A stretch of 64,000 bases of DNA. Origin: Rikenella microfusus DSM 15922 (GTDB taxonomy: Bacteria > Bacteroidota > Bacteroidia > Bacteroidales > Rikenellaceae). The position numbers and the translations under genes were made by a program. Within the stretch, counting starts at the first letter, position 1. The number at the start of each line of letters is the position of its first letter. The notes beneath the pieces were generated by a model. That model was given only the letters and a program-made list of their open reading frames with translations, did no database searches and was not told the origin of the DNA. This document shows, in pieces, positions 17,135-27,388 of this stretch. The stretch covers positions 1-64,000 of the forward strand of contig NZ_ATXW01000001.1 of assembly GCF_000427365.1 (NCBI RefSeq), in the 5' to 3' direction.

Positions 17135-18979
17135 ATGAAAAAAGAGTTGCGGATAAAAGGATATTTGCTTATTGTAATAAGCATCGCTGCGGTCCTGCTG
17201 TCCGGCTGCCGCAAATCGGACGATGTTTTCGGGCTGAAAGAGAACGGGTTCGTAGACTTCGTCTTCAGCCGGGAGGCTCCGCAAACGCGGGCGGACATCG
17301 GCGAAGACGGCAGCGGCTCATTTACCGACGGAGACCGGATCGGGCTCTACATTTACGGCGCCCCCTCACGGCATATCGTCCTGACGCGGCAGAACGGCAC
17401 GTGGACGCCGCGGCTCAGAAAAAGCGATCTGGGCGAAGGGCTGGTAACCCTCAGTGCCTATTATCCGGCACGCGACGACATACAGGACGAAGTTACGGAC
17501 AACAGGCACAAACATTCGGTATCGACCGACCAGCAGGCGGAAGGTTACGAGGCTTCGGACTTATTATGGTCGAACCGAACGATCAATACCGCAACGTTGA
17601 TCGGCAGCCGTATCGAACTGCCGTTCAGCCACGGAATGCACCGCCTGAAAATCAACATCGCTTCCGAAAACGGCACGCTGCCGACCGACTTGTCAGTTAA
17701 AGTGTCGAACCGGACGGAGGGTTCTTTTTCGCTTTATACGGGAAAGCCCAACGATCCTTTCAGCAATCAGGAATGGGTCATCCCCCGTGCCGTAACCGAA
17801 AACTCAGGGCAGTTCGAGGCTATCCTGTTCCCTTCCAAATTAAACAACTATACCAACGGCTGGGTCGAAATCACTGCCAACGGTAAGACTTCGCTCTATA
17901 AGGCGCCGGCCGGGATCGGCGGTTCCGCATCGCTGGAAAGCGGCAAAGAAACGACCCTGAACCTGCGTCTGAAAACGGGCGGAGGAATCGATCCCGGACC
18001 GGAACCGGAACCGGAACCGGACGAACCGGATCCCGAATATGCCAATAAAACCTGCTGGGTGTACGGCATCAAAACGCCTGAAACCCCGGATTACCCCCGC
18101 GACAATGAAGAATCGGTTCCCGACGGCGGTTATATTCCGGAAAACTTCCCCTCCGGCATATGGTTCCACACTACGGACCGCGAATTTCTCAATTGGCAAA
18201 GCACGTACCGTTGGTACGACTGCGACAAAGACAATCCCGAAGTGGGAGCCAGCCGTCCGGGGTACAGCGATTGGAACATGTGCTGGGCGGCTTCGGCTTC
18301 GAACCTGCTGCACTGGTGGATGTACCATAACCGAAAATATATCGAGCTGTACGACCGACAGTATAATGCCAATCCCTGGCCGCGATATCCGCGGCCGTCG
18401 GCCGAGTTCTCGGACAAGAAGAAAAGCGAAATTTTCAATTTCTTCCGGGAGACCTGCCAGAATCGAGGATCATCATCGCATTTCGGAGTCAATTGGTTCA
18501 TCAACGGCAATTCAGTGGGAATCGGCGCGCACAATATGGATGTGTACAATAACTTCGGCGGTTATTTCACCGAATTGTTTAAGAATAAAGATGTAGCTAA
18601 AAATTACAGACCGCTCAACAAATCCAACTTCAACAGCATTATCAAAGATGCGTTCGAACATAATCAGGCTTTGGGATTCGATATCGGTTACCCCTCCGGC
18701 GGAGCGCATGCCATGGTGATTTGGGGAGCCGAGTTCGACGAAAACGGATATATATCGGCCATTTATTACGTGGATAATAACGATTATTACAATTTCGCAG
18801 TGAGCGGAGGCAGTAACAATTACCAACATCACCGCCTGATCCGCCGCAAGGTCACTTATCGGGAAACAGACGTATATCTGGGGAACAGCCAGACAGTCAT
18901 TAATTCATTGAATGTGATCGATCTGGGACTCGACGTATGGCGGGAGGCATTTCCGGCAGTACAGCCTGACGAAGAATAA
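17135..18979 (+). CDS. fimbrillin-like lipoprotein fused to an IdeS/Mac-type cysteine protease
   Basis: A 614-residue lipoprotein (LSGC, Cys 25). Residues about 35-285 have fimbrillin/Mfa-like features: TRADIGEDGSGSF, FTDGDRIGLYIYG, and a FSHGMHRLKINI core strand. A Pro-Glu linker (residues 286-301) leads to a C-terminal domain of about 310 residues resembling streptococcal IdeS/Mac IgG endopeptidase. It has MCWAASASNLLHWW (nucleophile C383), AHAMVIWGAEFDENG (H525) and IYYVDNND (D547), with the His-Asp spacing of 22 seen in IdeS. The second IdeS acidic residue is Asn here. It is probably surface-exposed and may cut immunoglobulin or another host protein (inference). It leads an operon with the next gene. 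Confidence 0.82.
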   Translation: MKKELRIKGYLLIVISIAAVLLSGCRKSDDVFGLKENGFVDFVFSREAPQTRADIGEDGSGSFTDGDRIGLYIYGAPSRHIVLTRQNGTWTPRLRKSDLGEGLVTLSAYYPARDDIQDEVTDNRHKHSVSTDQQAEGYEASDLLWSNRTINTATLIGSRIELPFSHGMHRLKINIASENGTLPTDLSVKVSNRTEGSFSLYTGKPNDPFSNQEWVIPRAVTENSGQFEAILFPSKLNNYTNGWVEITANGKTSLYKAPAGIGGSASLESGKETTLNLRLKTGGGIDPGPEPEPEPDEPDPEYANKTCWVYGIKTPETPDYPRDNEESVPDGGYIPENFPSGIWFHTTDREFLNWQSTYRWYDCDKDNPEVGASRPGYSDWNMCWAASASNLLHWWMYHNRKYIELYDRQYNANPWPRYPRPSAEFSDKKKSEIFNFFRETCQNRGSSSHFGVNWFINGNSVGIGAHNMDVYNNFGGYFTELFKNKDVAKNYRPLNKSNFNSIIKDAFEHNQALGFDIGYPSGGAHAMVIWGAEFDENGYISAIYYVDNNDYYNFAVSGGSNNYQHHRLIRRKVTYRETDVYLGNSQTVINSLNVIDLGLDVWREAFPAVQPDEE

Positions 18980-19012
18980 GAACGGACAATTACGACAAAC
19001 GAAAGGATATAT

Positions 19013-19894
19013 ATGAACAGGAAAACGCGCATTGCAGCTTTGCTCGCAGCAGCCGGCCTGGCGCCGCTGCTGACGGCATGCGAAGGAACGACCCAAAACG
19101 GAAAAGGACCGACCGAAATCAATATCGCCACATCTATCGACGCACTCGCGAAAGCGCCGCAACTGGACCAGAACGGGGCGGGAAATTTCGCGCCCGGAGA
19201 CCGGTTCGCGCTGAATATCGCCGCCGACGGGTTCGAATCCGTACTGAAAGACTATACCGTAGGTTCTACCGAACTGTTCTGGGAGGATCTCGGGCTGCCC
19301 GATGCAGCCGGGACGGTGAACTTCTCCGGATGCTATCCCTGGCCCGAAACGGTACGGGAGGGCGCATTCACATTTACCGCGCCTTCGACCGCGGACAAGG
19401 ATCTCTTGCTGGCAAAAGCGGTACGGACGGACAAAGGGTCCGTAAAACCGGTGAAACTCGCCTTCTCACATGCGCTGCACAAACTGGCGGTACGGTACGT
19501 GTCGGACGGTTCCTATTCGGACGAAGAGCTGGCCGGAGTGGTCACTTCCCTGAGGGCTTTGTCCTCCTGCACGGTGGATCTGGAAAAAGGAGAGGTACTG
19601 GAAGGAACGCAGACGGCGGAGGCCGAAACGGACGAGGTATCCGGAAAGGAGGTCGCTTTCCTGCTGGTGCCACAACCCAAGGACGGAGTGGTGCTCAACG
19701 TCCGCTTCAAGGGTATCGACAAAACGTTCCTGCTGCCGGCCGCAACGACGGAGGGAATACCGCTGACCCGTCTGGAAGGGGGAAAAACGCTGACGGTCGA
19801 ACTGACGGTCGCCAAAGACGGGATCAGAATCGACGCTTCACAAATCGGGGGATGGAATTCCCAGGGAAATATCGACGGCGAAATTATCATCTGA
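19013..19894 (+). CDS. fimbrillin family lipoprotein
   Basis: A 293-residue lipoprotein (signal ending LLTAC, Cys 23). The pattern is that of Bacteroidales fimbrillin/Mfa-like subunits: an early beta strand INIATSIDALAKA, the GNFAPGDRFAL motif, a central KLAFSHALHKLAVRYV strand and a final GWNSQGNIDGEI, in which the WN near the C-terminus is characteristic. It would be lipid-anchored and possibly assembled at the surface. It lies 33 bp after the IdeS-like fusion, whose N-terminal domain shares the same motifs, so the two are probably co-expressed and may assemble together. Confidence 0.82.
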   Translation: MNRKTRIAALLAAAGLAPLLTACEGTTQNGKGPTEINIATSIDALAKAPQLDQNGAGNFAPGDRFALNIAADGFESVLKDYTVGSTELFWEDLGLPDAAGTVNFSGCYPWPETVREGAFTFTAPSTADKDLLLAKAVRTDKGSVKPVKLAFSHALHKLAVRYVSDGSYSDEELAGVVTSLRALSSCTVDLEKGEVLEGTQTAEAETDEVSGKEVAFLLVPQPKDGVVLNVRFKGIDKTFLLPAATTEGIPLTRLEGGKTLTVELTVAKDGIRIDASQIGGWNSQGNIDGEIII

Positions 19895-19915
19895 CAACAC
19901 TCGCCTCAAACCGAA

Positions 19916-19938
19916 AAGAGCCGGCGCGCACCCGGCTC
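19916..19938. terminator. hairpin after the fimbrillin operon
   Basis: AGAGCCGG / CCGGCTCT, 8-bp stem with a 7-base loop, between the convergent fimbrillin gene and the small lipoprotein gene. No strong T tract; possibly a bidirectional stem. Confidence 0.4.
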
Positions 19939-19972
19939 TGGCTATGCTGAATACGGAGGGCAATGGGCGGCA

Positions 19973-20209
19973 TCAGGATCTTTCCTGACGGACGGCAGGC
20001 ACCGTATGTTCCGGCACGTAGAACGCCCGGGGCGGCGGAACCCGTTTCCGCGGTTTGGGCCGGTGCCGTTCATGCGGCGGCAGTGGAGGAGGGGCCTCCC
20101 TCCTGTGCGGCGGGCGGTGCCGGGGACCGTGCGGCCGATGTACGACGCAGGAAGACAGAAGCATTCCCGACAAAATAACACCCAATAACAAGAATCGTCG
20201 GATTTTCAT
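19973..20209 (-). CDS. small His/Pro/Arg-rich lipoprotein
   Basis: 78 residues from MKIRRF (20209), with a clear lipoprotein signal MKIRRFLLLGVILSGMLLSSC. The mature part is about 58 residues dominated by Pro, Arg and His, with HRPHGPRH and PPHERHRPKPRK stretches, and no recognised domain. The His density suggests metal or polyanion binding, without further support. It is monocistronic and convergent to the fimbrillin operon. The signal peptide makes it likely that this is a real gene despite its low complexity. Confidence 0.6.
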   Translation of the reverse strand: MKIRRFLLLGVILSGMLLSSCVVHRPHGPRHRPPHRREAPPPLPPHERHRPKPRKRVPPPRAFYVPEHTVPAVRQERS

Positions 20210-20602
20210 GAGCTGTGCGACATCTAAAACGGTATCCATATTACGACTTTACCTTGATTTCATACGTACTCCGACTCACGGATAATTGCGGACTGCATGT
20301 CCCCGTTCGTGGAAAGTCCCGGCCACACTGTCCCGAGCGGTACCGCAGGGTCGGCGGGGGAGATCGTTTCCGATTTCGGTAGAATCATATACTTACCATA
20401 AAACTTGGATAAATATAATGAATTTATCCGAAAACGGAGGCAGATTTTACGACCGGTTGCAGGTAGGTCGATGGACGATTCGGCGGATGAGCACGACCGA
20501 CCATTACCGAAGCGCGGACATCCCCGCCTCTATTTTTAACGAATCCGAGGTTATCTGTAAAAAATTGACAATATTTGCCGAAGCAATTATCAACCCAAAC
20601 AA
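20210..20602. other. non-coding region upstream of korA
   Basis: No convincing gene in 393 bp. GGATAAAT / ATTTATCC (20407-20429, 7-base loop) is an inverted repeat in an AT-rich patch. ATATTTG at about 20570 is a candidate -7 box for korA, about 30 bp before its start. The GC-rich part (20290-20370) has hairpin potential but no match I recognise. Confidence 0.5.
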
Positions 20603-22441
20603 ATGCAGCAGACAAAAGACGTAGTTATCCGATTCTCAGGCGATTCGGGTGACGGCATGCAACTGACGGGGACGCTTTTCAGCGACACTTCGGCCCTGGG
20701 GGGCAACAGCATTGCGACGTTCCCCGATTTTCCGGCCGAAATCCGCGCCCCACAGGGTACCCTGGCCGGAGTTTCCGGATTCCAGGTACATATCGGCAGC
20801 GAAAAAGTGCTTACTTCCGGCGATTACTGCGACCTGCTCGTAACGATGAACCCGGTGGCCCTGCGCGCCAACCGCAAATGGCTCAAAAAAGGGGCCACGG
20901 TCATCGTGGACGCCGACAGTTTCACGGAAGCCGCCGTGAAAAGAGCCGGTTTCGAAACGCTCGATCCTTTCGCCGAACTCGGGATCTCGGACTACAACAT
21001 CATACGCGCCCCGATCTCGTCCATGACCAAAGACGCGCTGGCCGAAACGGGACTCGACATGAAAGCGGCGAACAAATGCAAAAACATGTTCGCGTTGGGC
21101 ATCTGTTTCTGCCTTTACGACATGCCGTTGGATCATACCGAAAGCTACCTCCGGAGAAAATTCGCAAAAAAAGCCGCCGTAGCCGAAGCGAATATCCTCG
21201 CGCTGAAAGCGGGATACAATTACGCCTCCAACACCCATATTTTCACGACGACTTACCAGGTGCCGCCCGCCAAACTGCCGAAAGGTACCTACCGGACCAT
21301 CTCCGGCAACGTGGCCACGGCATGGGGGCTGATGGCGGCGTCCGAGAAATCGGGGCGGCCGCTTTTCTGCGGTTCGTACCCGATCACGCCGGCAACAGCC
21401 ATCCTCGAAGAATTGGCCAAACGGAAAGACCTTGGAGTGAAGACTTTGCAGGTCGAAGACGAAATCGCAGGCATCTGTACGGCAATCGGCGCCTCGTTCG
21501 CCGGCAACATGGGGGTAACGACCACTTCCGGCCCCGGCCTGTCGCTGAAAAGCGAAGCGTTGGGATTGGCCGTCATGACCGAACTGCCGTTAGTCGTGGT
21601 CGATGTGCAGCGGGGCGGCCCTTCGACCGGCCTGCCGACCAAAACGGAACAGGCCGACCTCTATCAGGCCCTGTGGGGACGCAACGGCGAATGCCCGCTG
21701 GTGGTGATGGCAGCATGCACGCCTTCGGGCTGTTTCGATGCGGCGTTCCGGGCGGCCAAAATCGCCATGGAGCACATGACGCCCGTTATCCTGCTCTCCG
21801 ACGGCTATATCGCGAACGGTTCGGAGGCATGGAAAATCCCGTCGATGAGCCAATATCCCGAAATCCACCCTCCGGTAGTGACCGAAGTCCCGGACGGCGG
21901 ATTCATGCCTTATAAGCGCGATGCGGAACGGCTGGCACGCAGTTGGGCACTGCCCGGTTCGCCCGGGTGCGAACACCGGCTGGGCGGTCTCGAAAAACTG
22001 GACGTCAAGGGGAGCCTCTCGCACGATCCGCTGAACCACCAGCGGATGGTCGATCTGCGGGCGGAAAAAGTCGCCCGCGTGGCCGAGTTCATTCCCGAGC
22101 AGGAAGTTTACGGCGATAAAAGCGGCGACCTGCTGGTCGTCGGGTGGGGCGGTACCTACGGGCAGTTGCGCACGGCCGTGGACATGCTGCGGGCCGACGG
22201 CAAAAGCGTTTCGCACTGCCATTTCAGCCACATCAACCCGCTGCCCAAAGGGGTGGAAAAGATCTTTTCGAAATTCGGGAAGATCGTCGTCTGCGAGCTT
22301 AATATGGGGCAGTTCGCCGACTACCTGCGGACGAAGTTCCAGCAATTCACCTATCTGCAACATAACAAAGTCCAGGGGTTGCCGTTCACGGTAGTCGAGC
22401 TGACCGACCATTTCCGCGCCCTGTTGGAAGACAAAAAATAG
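20603..22441 (+). CDS. korA: 2-oxoacid:ferredoxin oxidoreductase, fused gamma-alpha subunit
   Basis: 612 residues. The N-terminal 190 residues are the gamma domain (RFSGDSGDGMQLTG CoA/TPP-interface motif). The rest is the alpha subunit with YPITPATAILEELAKR and GIGASFAGNMG-like pyrimidine-binding segments, and a C-terminal domain II (LLVVGWGGTYGQLRTAV). With KorB it oxidatively decarboxylates a 2-oxoacid, most likely 2-oxoglutarate, to the acyl-CoA while reducing ferredoxin; this direction or the reverse is used by anaerobic Bacteroidales. The start follows an A-rich leader. korB begins 10 bp downstream. Confidence 0.93.
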   Translation: MQQTKDVVIRFSGDSGDGMQLTGTLFSDTSALGGNSIATFPDFPAEIRAPQGTLAGVSGFQVHIGSEKVLTSGDYCDLLVTMNPVALRANRKWLKKGATVIVDADSFTEAAVKRAGFETLDPFAELGISDYNIIRAPISSMTKDALAETGLDMKAANKCKNMFALGICFCLYDMPLDHTESYLRRKFAKKAAVAEANILALKAGYNYASNTHIFTTTYQVPPAKLPKGTYRTISGNVATAWGLMAASEKSGRPLFCGSYPITPATAILEELAKRKDLGVKTLQVEDEIAGICTAIGASFAGNMGVTTTSGPGLSLKSEALGLAVMTELPLVVVDVQRGGPSTGLPTKTEQADLYQALWGRNGECPLVVMAACTPSGCFDAAFRAAKIAMEHMTPVILLSDGYIANGSEAWKIPSMSQYPEIHPPVVTEVPDGGFMPYKRDAERLARSWALPGSPGCEHRLGGLEKLDVKGSLSHDPLNHQRMVDLRAEKVARVAEFIPEQEVYGDKSGDLLVVGWGGTYGQLRTAVDMLRADGKSVSHCHFSHINPLPKGVEKIFSKFGKIVVCELNMGQFADYLRTKFQQFTYLQHNKVQGLPFTVVELTDHFRALLEDKK

Positions 22442-22451
22442 AGAGACCGCT

Positions 22452-23471
22452 ATGATACGATATACGCCCAAGGATTTCAAAAGCGACCAGGAGGTCAAGT
22501 GGTGCCCCGGGTGCGGCAACCATTTTATTCTGAACGCCGTCACGAAGGCCCTCCCCGAAGTGGCCGAGGCGCTCAATTACCAACATCAGCGCTTCACGTT
22601 CGTATCGGGTATCGGCTGTTCGTCGCGTTTCCCGTATTACGTGCACACTTACGGTTTCCACGGTATCCACGGCCGCGCGGCGGCTATCGCCACAGGGGTC
22701 AAGGTGGCCAATCCGACCCTGTCGGTGTGGGAAGTGACGGGTGACGGCGATGCGCTGGCGATCGGCGGCAACCATTTCATCCATGCGATACGCCGGAACA
22801 TCGATATCAATATCATGCTGTTCAACAATCAGATTTACGGTCTGACGAAAGGGCAGTATTCGCCGACCTCGCCGCTCGGCAAGGTGACCAAGACGTCGCC
22901 GTACGGAACGGTGGAGCATCCGTTCTCGCCGGGCGAAATCGTACTCGGCGCGCGCGGGACATTTTTCGCCCGGACGATCGACGTGGACGTGAACCTGACG
23001 AAGGACTGTCTGGTCGCCGCGGCTAAGAACGACGGGGCTTCGGTCGTGGAGATTCTCCAAAATTGCGTCATCTTCAACGATAAGGCTTACGAGTACTTCC
23101 TGAACAAGGAGGTACGCGAAGACATGACGATCGTCCTGAAACACGGCGAGCCGATGATTTTCGGCAAGAATCGGGACAAGGGGCTAATTCTGGACGGACT
23201 GAAACTGAAAGTCGTCAAGATCGGGGAAAACGGCATCACGCGGGCGGATATCCTGGTACACGACGCGACGGAGCCTAATCCCGGAATCCATATGATGCTG
23301 GTCAATATGAAAGCTCCGGAAATGCCGGTGGCTCTCGGCGTGATCCGGGCGGTCAAAGACCATACTTACGACGATCAGGTGCGCGATCAGTTGATCGAAG
23401 TGCGTATGCGGGCCAAGATTTTCAATATGGATCAACTGCTGCACAGCGGGGAAACGTGGGAAGTCAAATAG
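22452..23471 (+). CDS. korB: 2-oxoacid:ferredoxin oxidoreductase beta subunit
   Basis: 339 residues. WCPGCGNHFIL supplies the N-terminal Cys pair of the subunit, and GIGCSSRFPYYV another Cys. The thiamine diphosphate-binding motif is GDGDALAIGGNHF with NNQIYGLTKGQYSPTS. Without a separate ferredoxin-like delta subunit nearby, the enzyme would be a two-subunit KorAB. It is followed by a strong terminator, which ends the korAB operon. Confidence 0.94.
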   Translation: MIRYTPKDFKSDQEVKWCPGCGNHFILNAVTKALPEVAEALNYQHQRFTFVSGIGCSSRFPYYVHTYGFHGIHGRAAAIATGVKVANPTLSVWEVTGDGDALAIGGNHFIHAIRRNIDINIMLFNNQIYGLTKGQYSPTSPLGKVTKTSPYGTVEHPFSPGEIVLGARGTFFARTIDVDVNLTKDCLVAAAKNDGASVVEILQNCVIFNDKAYEYFLNKEVREDMTIVLKHGEPMIFGKNRDKGLILDGLKLKVVKIGENGITRADILVHDATEPNPGIHMMLVNMKAPEMPVALGVIRAVKDHTYDDQVRDQLIEVRMRAKIFNMDQLLHSGETWEVK

Positions 23472-23532
23472 TTAGACAGGGATTGACGATGCGGTGCAGG
23501 TTAAGCGCAAAACCGTGTTTTCCGGATAATAG

Positions 23533-23563
23533 ACGGGGGCGGAAATCCGCCCCCGTTCTTTAT
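23533..23563 (+). terminator. terminator of korAB
   Basis: Stem ACGGGGGCGGA / TCCGCCCCCGT (11 bp, AA loop) followed by TCTTTATAAAA. Confidence 0.75.
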
Positions 23564-23775
23564 AAAACCGATTACACCTCTTGATGGGCGACCGTTTCTC
23601 CCTCTTATCGATCCGGCGGTGCGCCGGGCACTCCGGTCGGGAGTTTCTCTGAGGGGGAAAGGAGCGAAGGCGGGATTGCATACATGGCAAATCAGCCGTG
23701 CATATAAAATAGGATAAAGTCGCATATACTGGATTCCGAACAAAAAACAGTCCGTAATTACAGGACGGTATGACG

Positions 23776-23813
23776 AAAAAACAGGGGAATGAAAGGTTAC
23801 TTTCATCCCCCTG
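23776..23813 (-). terminator. terminator of the yidC operon
   Basis: On the minus strand CAGGGGGATGAAAG pairs with CTTTCATTCCCCTG, one mismatch, followed by TTTTTT. Confidence 0.8.
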
Positions 23814-23835
23814 CGCGTTTAATCGAGAATTATGA

Positions 23836-25743
23836 TTAGCGTTTACCGCCGCGTTGTTGCTGCTGCTGTTTCCGCAGCGCTTCCTGCTGGCGTTGCATCT
23901 CTTCGAGGCGCATTTGCCATTTCGATTTCTTGACCGGCTTTTTGGTGTTTTCCACCATCTGGGCATGCAGCTTCTTGTCGTCCACCATATACCGGAACGC
24001 GAAAGTCTGTCCCATCGTAATGATGTTGGCCAGCAAATAATAGTAGCAAAGACCGGCCGAATAGTTATTGAACCAGACGAGCAGCAATACCGGCATCAGA
24101 TAGAGCATCATGAACTTCATGCCCGGCATCTGCTGGCTGCTCATGCCCGCCGACTGCGCATAGTTGATTTTGGAAACGATGAACAGCGATACGGCCATCA
24201 GCAAGGCGAAAAGGCTCACATGGTCGCCGTAGAACGGGATGCTGAATCCGTCGGGGAAAGTCCAGATACTGTCGTACGACGAGAGGTCGTCGGCCCACAG
24301 GAACGATTTTCCGCGAAGCTCGATCGAAGCCGGGAAGAACCGGAACATGGCGATCAGGATCGGAAACTGGATCAGGAGCGGCAGACATCCGCCCATCGGA
24401 TTGACTCCGGCGGCCTTGTAGAGCTGCATCATCGCCTGCTGCTTCTTCATCGCATCCTCTTTCTTCGGATATTTCTCGTTGAGTTTGTCGATATCCGGTT
24501 TCAGGAGCCGCATTTTGGCCGTCGAGAGGTACGATTTGTAGGTCAGCGGGAAGATCAACAACTTGATAAGCACCGTCAGGATCAGGATAACGATACCGAA
24601 GCTGGCGATATAACTGCCCAGGAAATCGAATACCGGAATCACGACGTAGCGGTTGATCCAGCCGATGATCCACCAGCCCAGCGGCACCAGTTTCTGGAAT
24701 TCCAGATCGCCGTATTTCTTCAGTACGGAGAACTTGTTCGGCCCGAAATAGAATTGCAGGTCGTAGCTTTCCGTCGCGGGAGAGTAGGGCAGCGTCAGCA
24801 ATGCCGAAAAATCCTTGATGTTCGAATCCGTCGGCTTGAAAGTGTTGAATTTCAGATCGGCTGCCGAGAAGTTGTCCTTCGCCACGAGGATCGAAGAGAA
24901 GAATTGCTGTTTGAATGCCACCCACTGCACTTTGGTCGTAATGTCCTCCTCTTTGGTTCCGGTGGACATGCCGAGTTCCTCGATGGATGTTTCGCCGGGG
25001 TATTTATAGGCGATCGTAGTGTAATTGTTCTCGTTGTCGAACCCTTTTTCCTGTTGCGGCGAGATCATGCTCCACGCGAGGGTTACGTCCGGCTGGTTCG
25101 GAACGATCTTGCCCCTGAAATGGGACAGATCGACTTTCATATCCATCAGGTAGTTGTCCGGCCGGACGGTGTAAAGGTACTCCAGGTACGAAGCCGAATC
25201 GGCATAGAGGCGGAACGCGATGGAGGTGTCGGAGATCATCCGCGGCGAGAAATAAAAATCGGCCGTATTGATCTGCTCCGGTGCGAAGAGGTTCAGATTG
25301 AACCGTCCGCCCTGCATCGTCCGGCCTTCGATCCCGTGCGTCTCGTTCTGGAAAAGCATTAACGGCGAGCCGTCGTATTTTTTATAGTCTTTCAGTTCTA
25401 CGGCGGCGATTCGACCTCCCTTATTCGAAAAAGTGAGGATAAAGAGGTCGTTTTCGAGCGTATAGAACTTCTCTTCGCCTCTGAGCTGGGAGTCGTAAAC
25501 CGATCCGAGAACCGAGGGAGCCGGTTCCGTGCCGGTCAGTGCCGCACTGTCGGGGGACAGCTGGCCCTGAGCGAGCGCTTCGCCGCCCGGCAAAGCCGCC
25601 GGTTTCGGTGCGCGGGCCATGGCGATCGAATCCTGTCGCTGCTGCTGTTGGAGTCTTTCCGTATATTGCTTGTTGTTGTACCAGCTGAACCCGAACAGGA
25701 TCACGCCGATCACCAACAAACCGATGAGTGTGTTTTTATTCAT
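23836..25743 (-). CDS. yidC: membrane protein insertase YidC
   Basis: 635 residues. An N-terminal membrane anchor (LIGLLVIGVILFGFSW) is followed by a large periplasmic domain (about 60-350) and a C-terminal five-helix insertase core: YVVIPVFDFLGSYI, FGIVILILTVLIKLLIFPLT, GGCLPLLIQFPILIAMFRFF. The conserved amphipathic hairpin before the last helices is present, and the C-terminus is long, basic and Gln-rich (QRQQEALRKQQQQQRGGKR), as in Bacteroidetes, where it may contact ribosomes. It inserts and folds inner-membrane proteins. It is last in a DUF349-pyrG-yidC operon. Confidence 0.96.
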   Translation of the reverse strand: MNKNTLIGLLVIGVILFGFSWYNNKQYTERLQQQQRQDSIAMARAPKPAALPGGEALAQGQLSPDSAALTGTEPAPSVLGSVYDSQLRGEEKFYTLENDLFILTFSNKGGRIAAVELKDYKKYDGSPLMLFQNETHGIEGRTMQGGRFNLNLFAPEQINTADFYFSPRMISDTSIAFRLYADSASYLEYLYTVRPDNYLMDMKVDLSHFRGKIVPNQPDVTLAWSMISPQQEKGFDNENNYTTIAYKYPGETSIEELGMSTGTKEEDITTKVQWVAFKQQFFSSILVAKDNFSAADLKFNTFKPTDSNIKDFSALLTLPYSPATESYDLQFYFGPNKFSVLKKYGDLEFQKLVPLGWWIIGWINRYVVIPVFDFLGSYIASFGIVILILTVLIKLLIFPLTYKSYLSTAKMRLLKPDIDKLNEKYPKKEDAMKKQQAMMQLYKAAGVNPMGGCLPLLIQFPILIAMFRFFPASIELRGKSFLWADDLSSYDSIWTFPDGFSIPFYGDHVSLFALLMAVSLFIVSKINYAQSAGMSSQQMPGMKFMMLYLMPVLLLVWFNNYSAGLCYYYLLANIITMGQTFAFRYMVDDKKLHAQMVENTKKPVKKSKWQMRLEEMQRQQEALRKQQQQQRGGKR

Positions 25744-25753
25744 CTATGACAAT

Positions 25754-27388
<1,635 letters not shown>

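Larger units (their letters stand above)
23472..23835. other. intergenic region between convergent korB and yidC
   Basis: 364 bp containing two opposite terminators (listed) and no gene I can support. Small ORFs here have no domain features. Confidence 0.6.

Noticed and set aside
20286-20400. RNase P-like GGAAAGTCCCGGCCAC segment
   Set aside because: It resembles the first conserved region only; the matching second core region and the expected length are missing.
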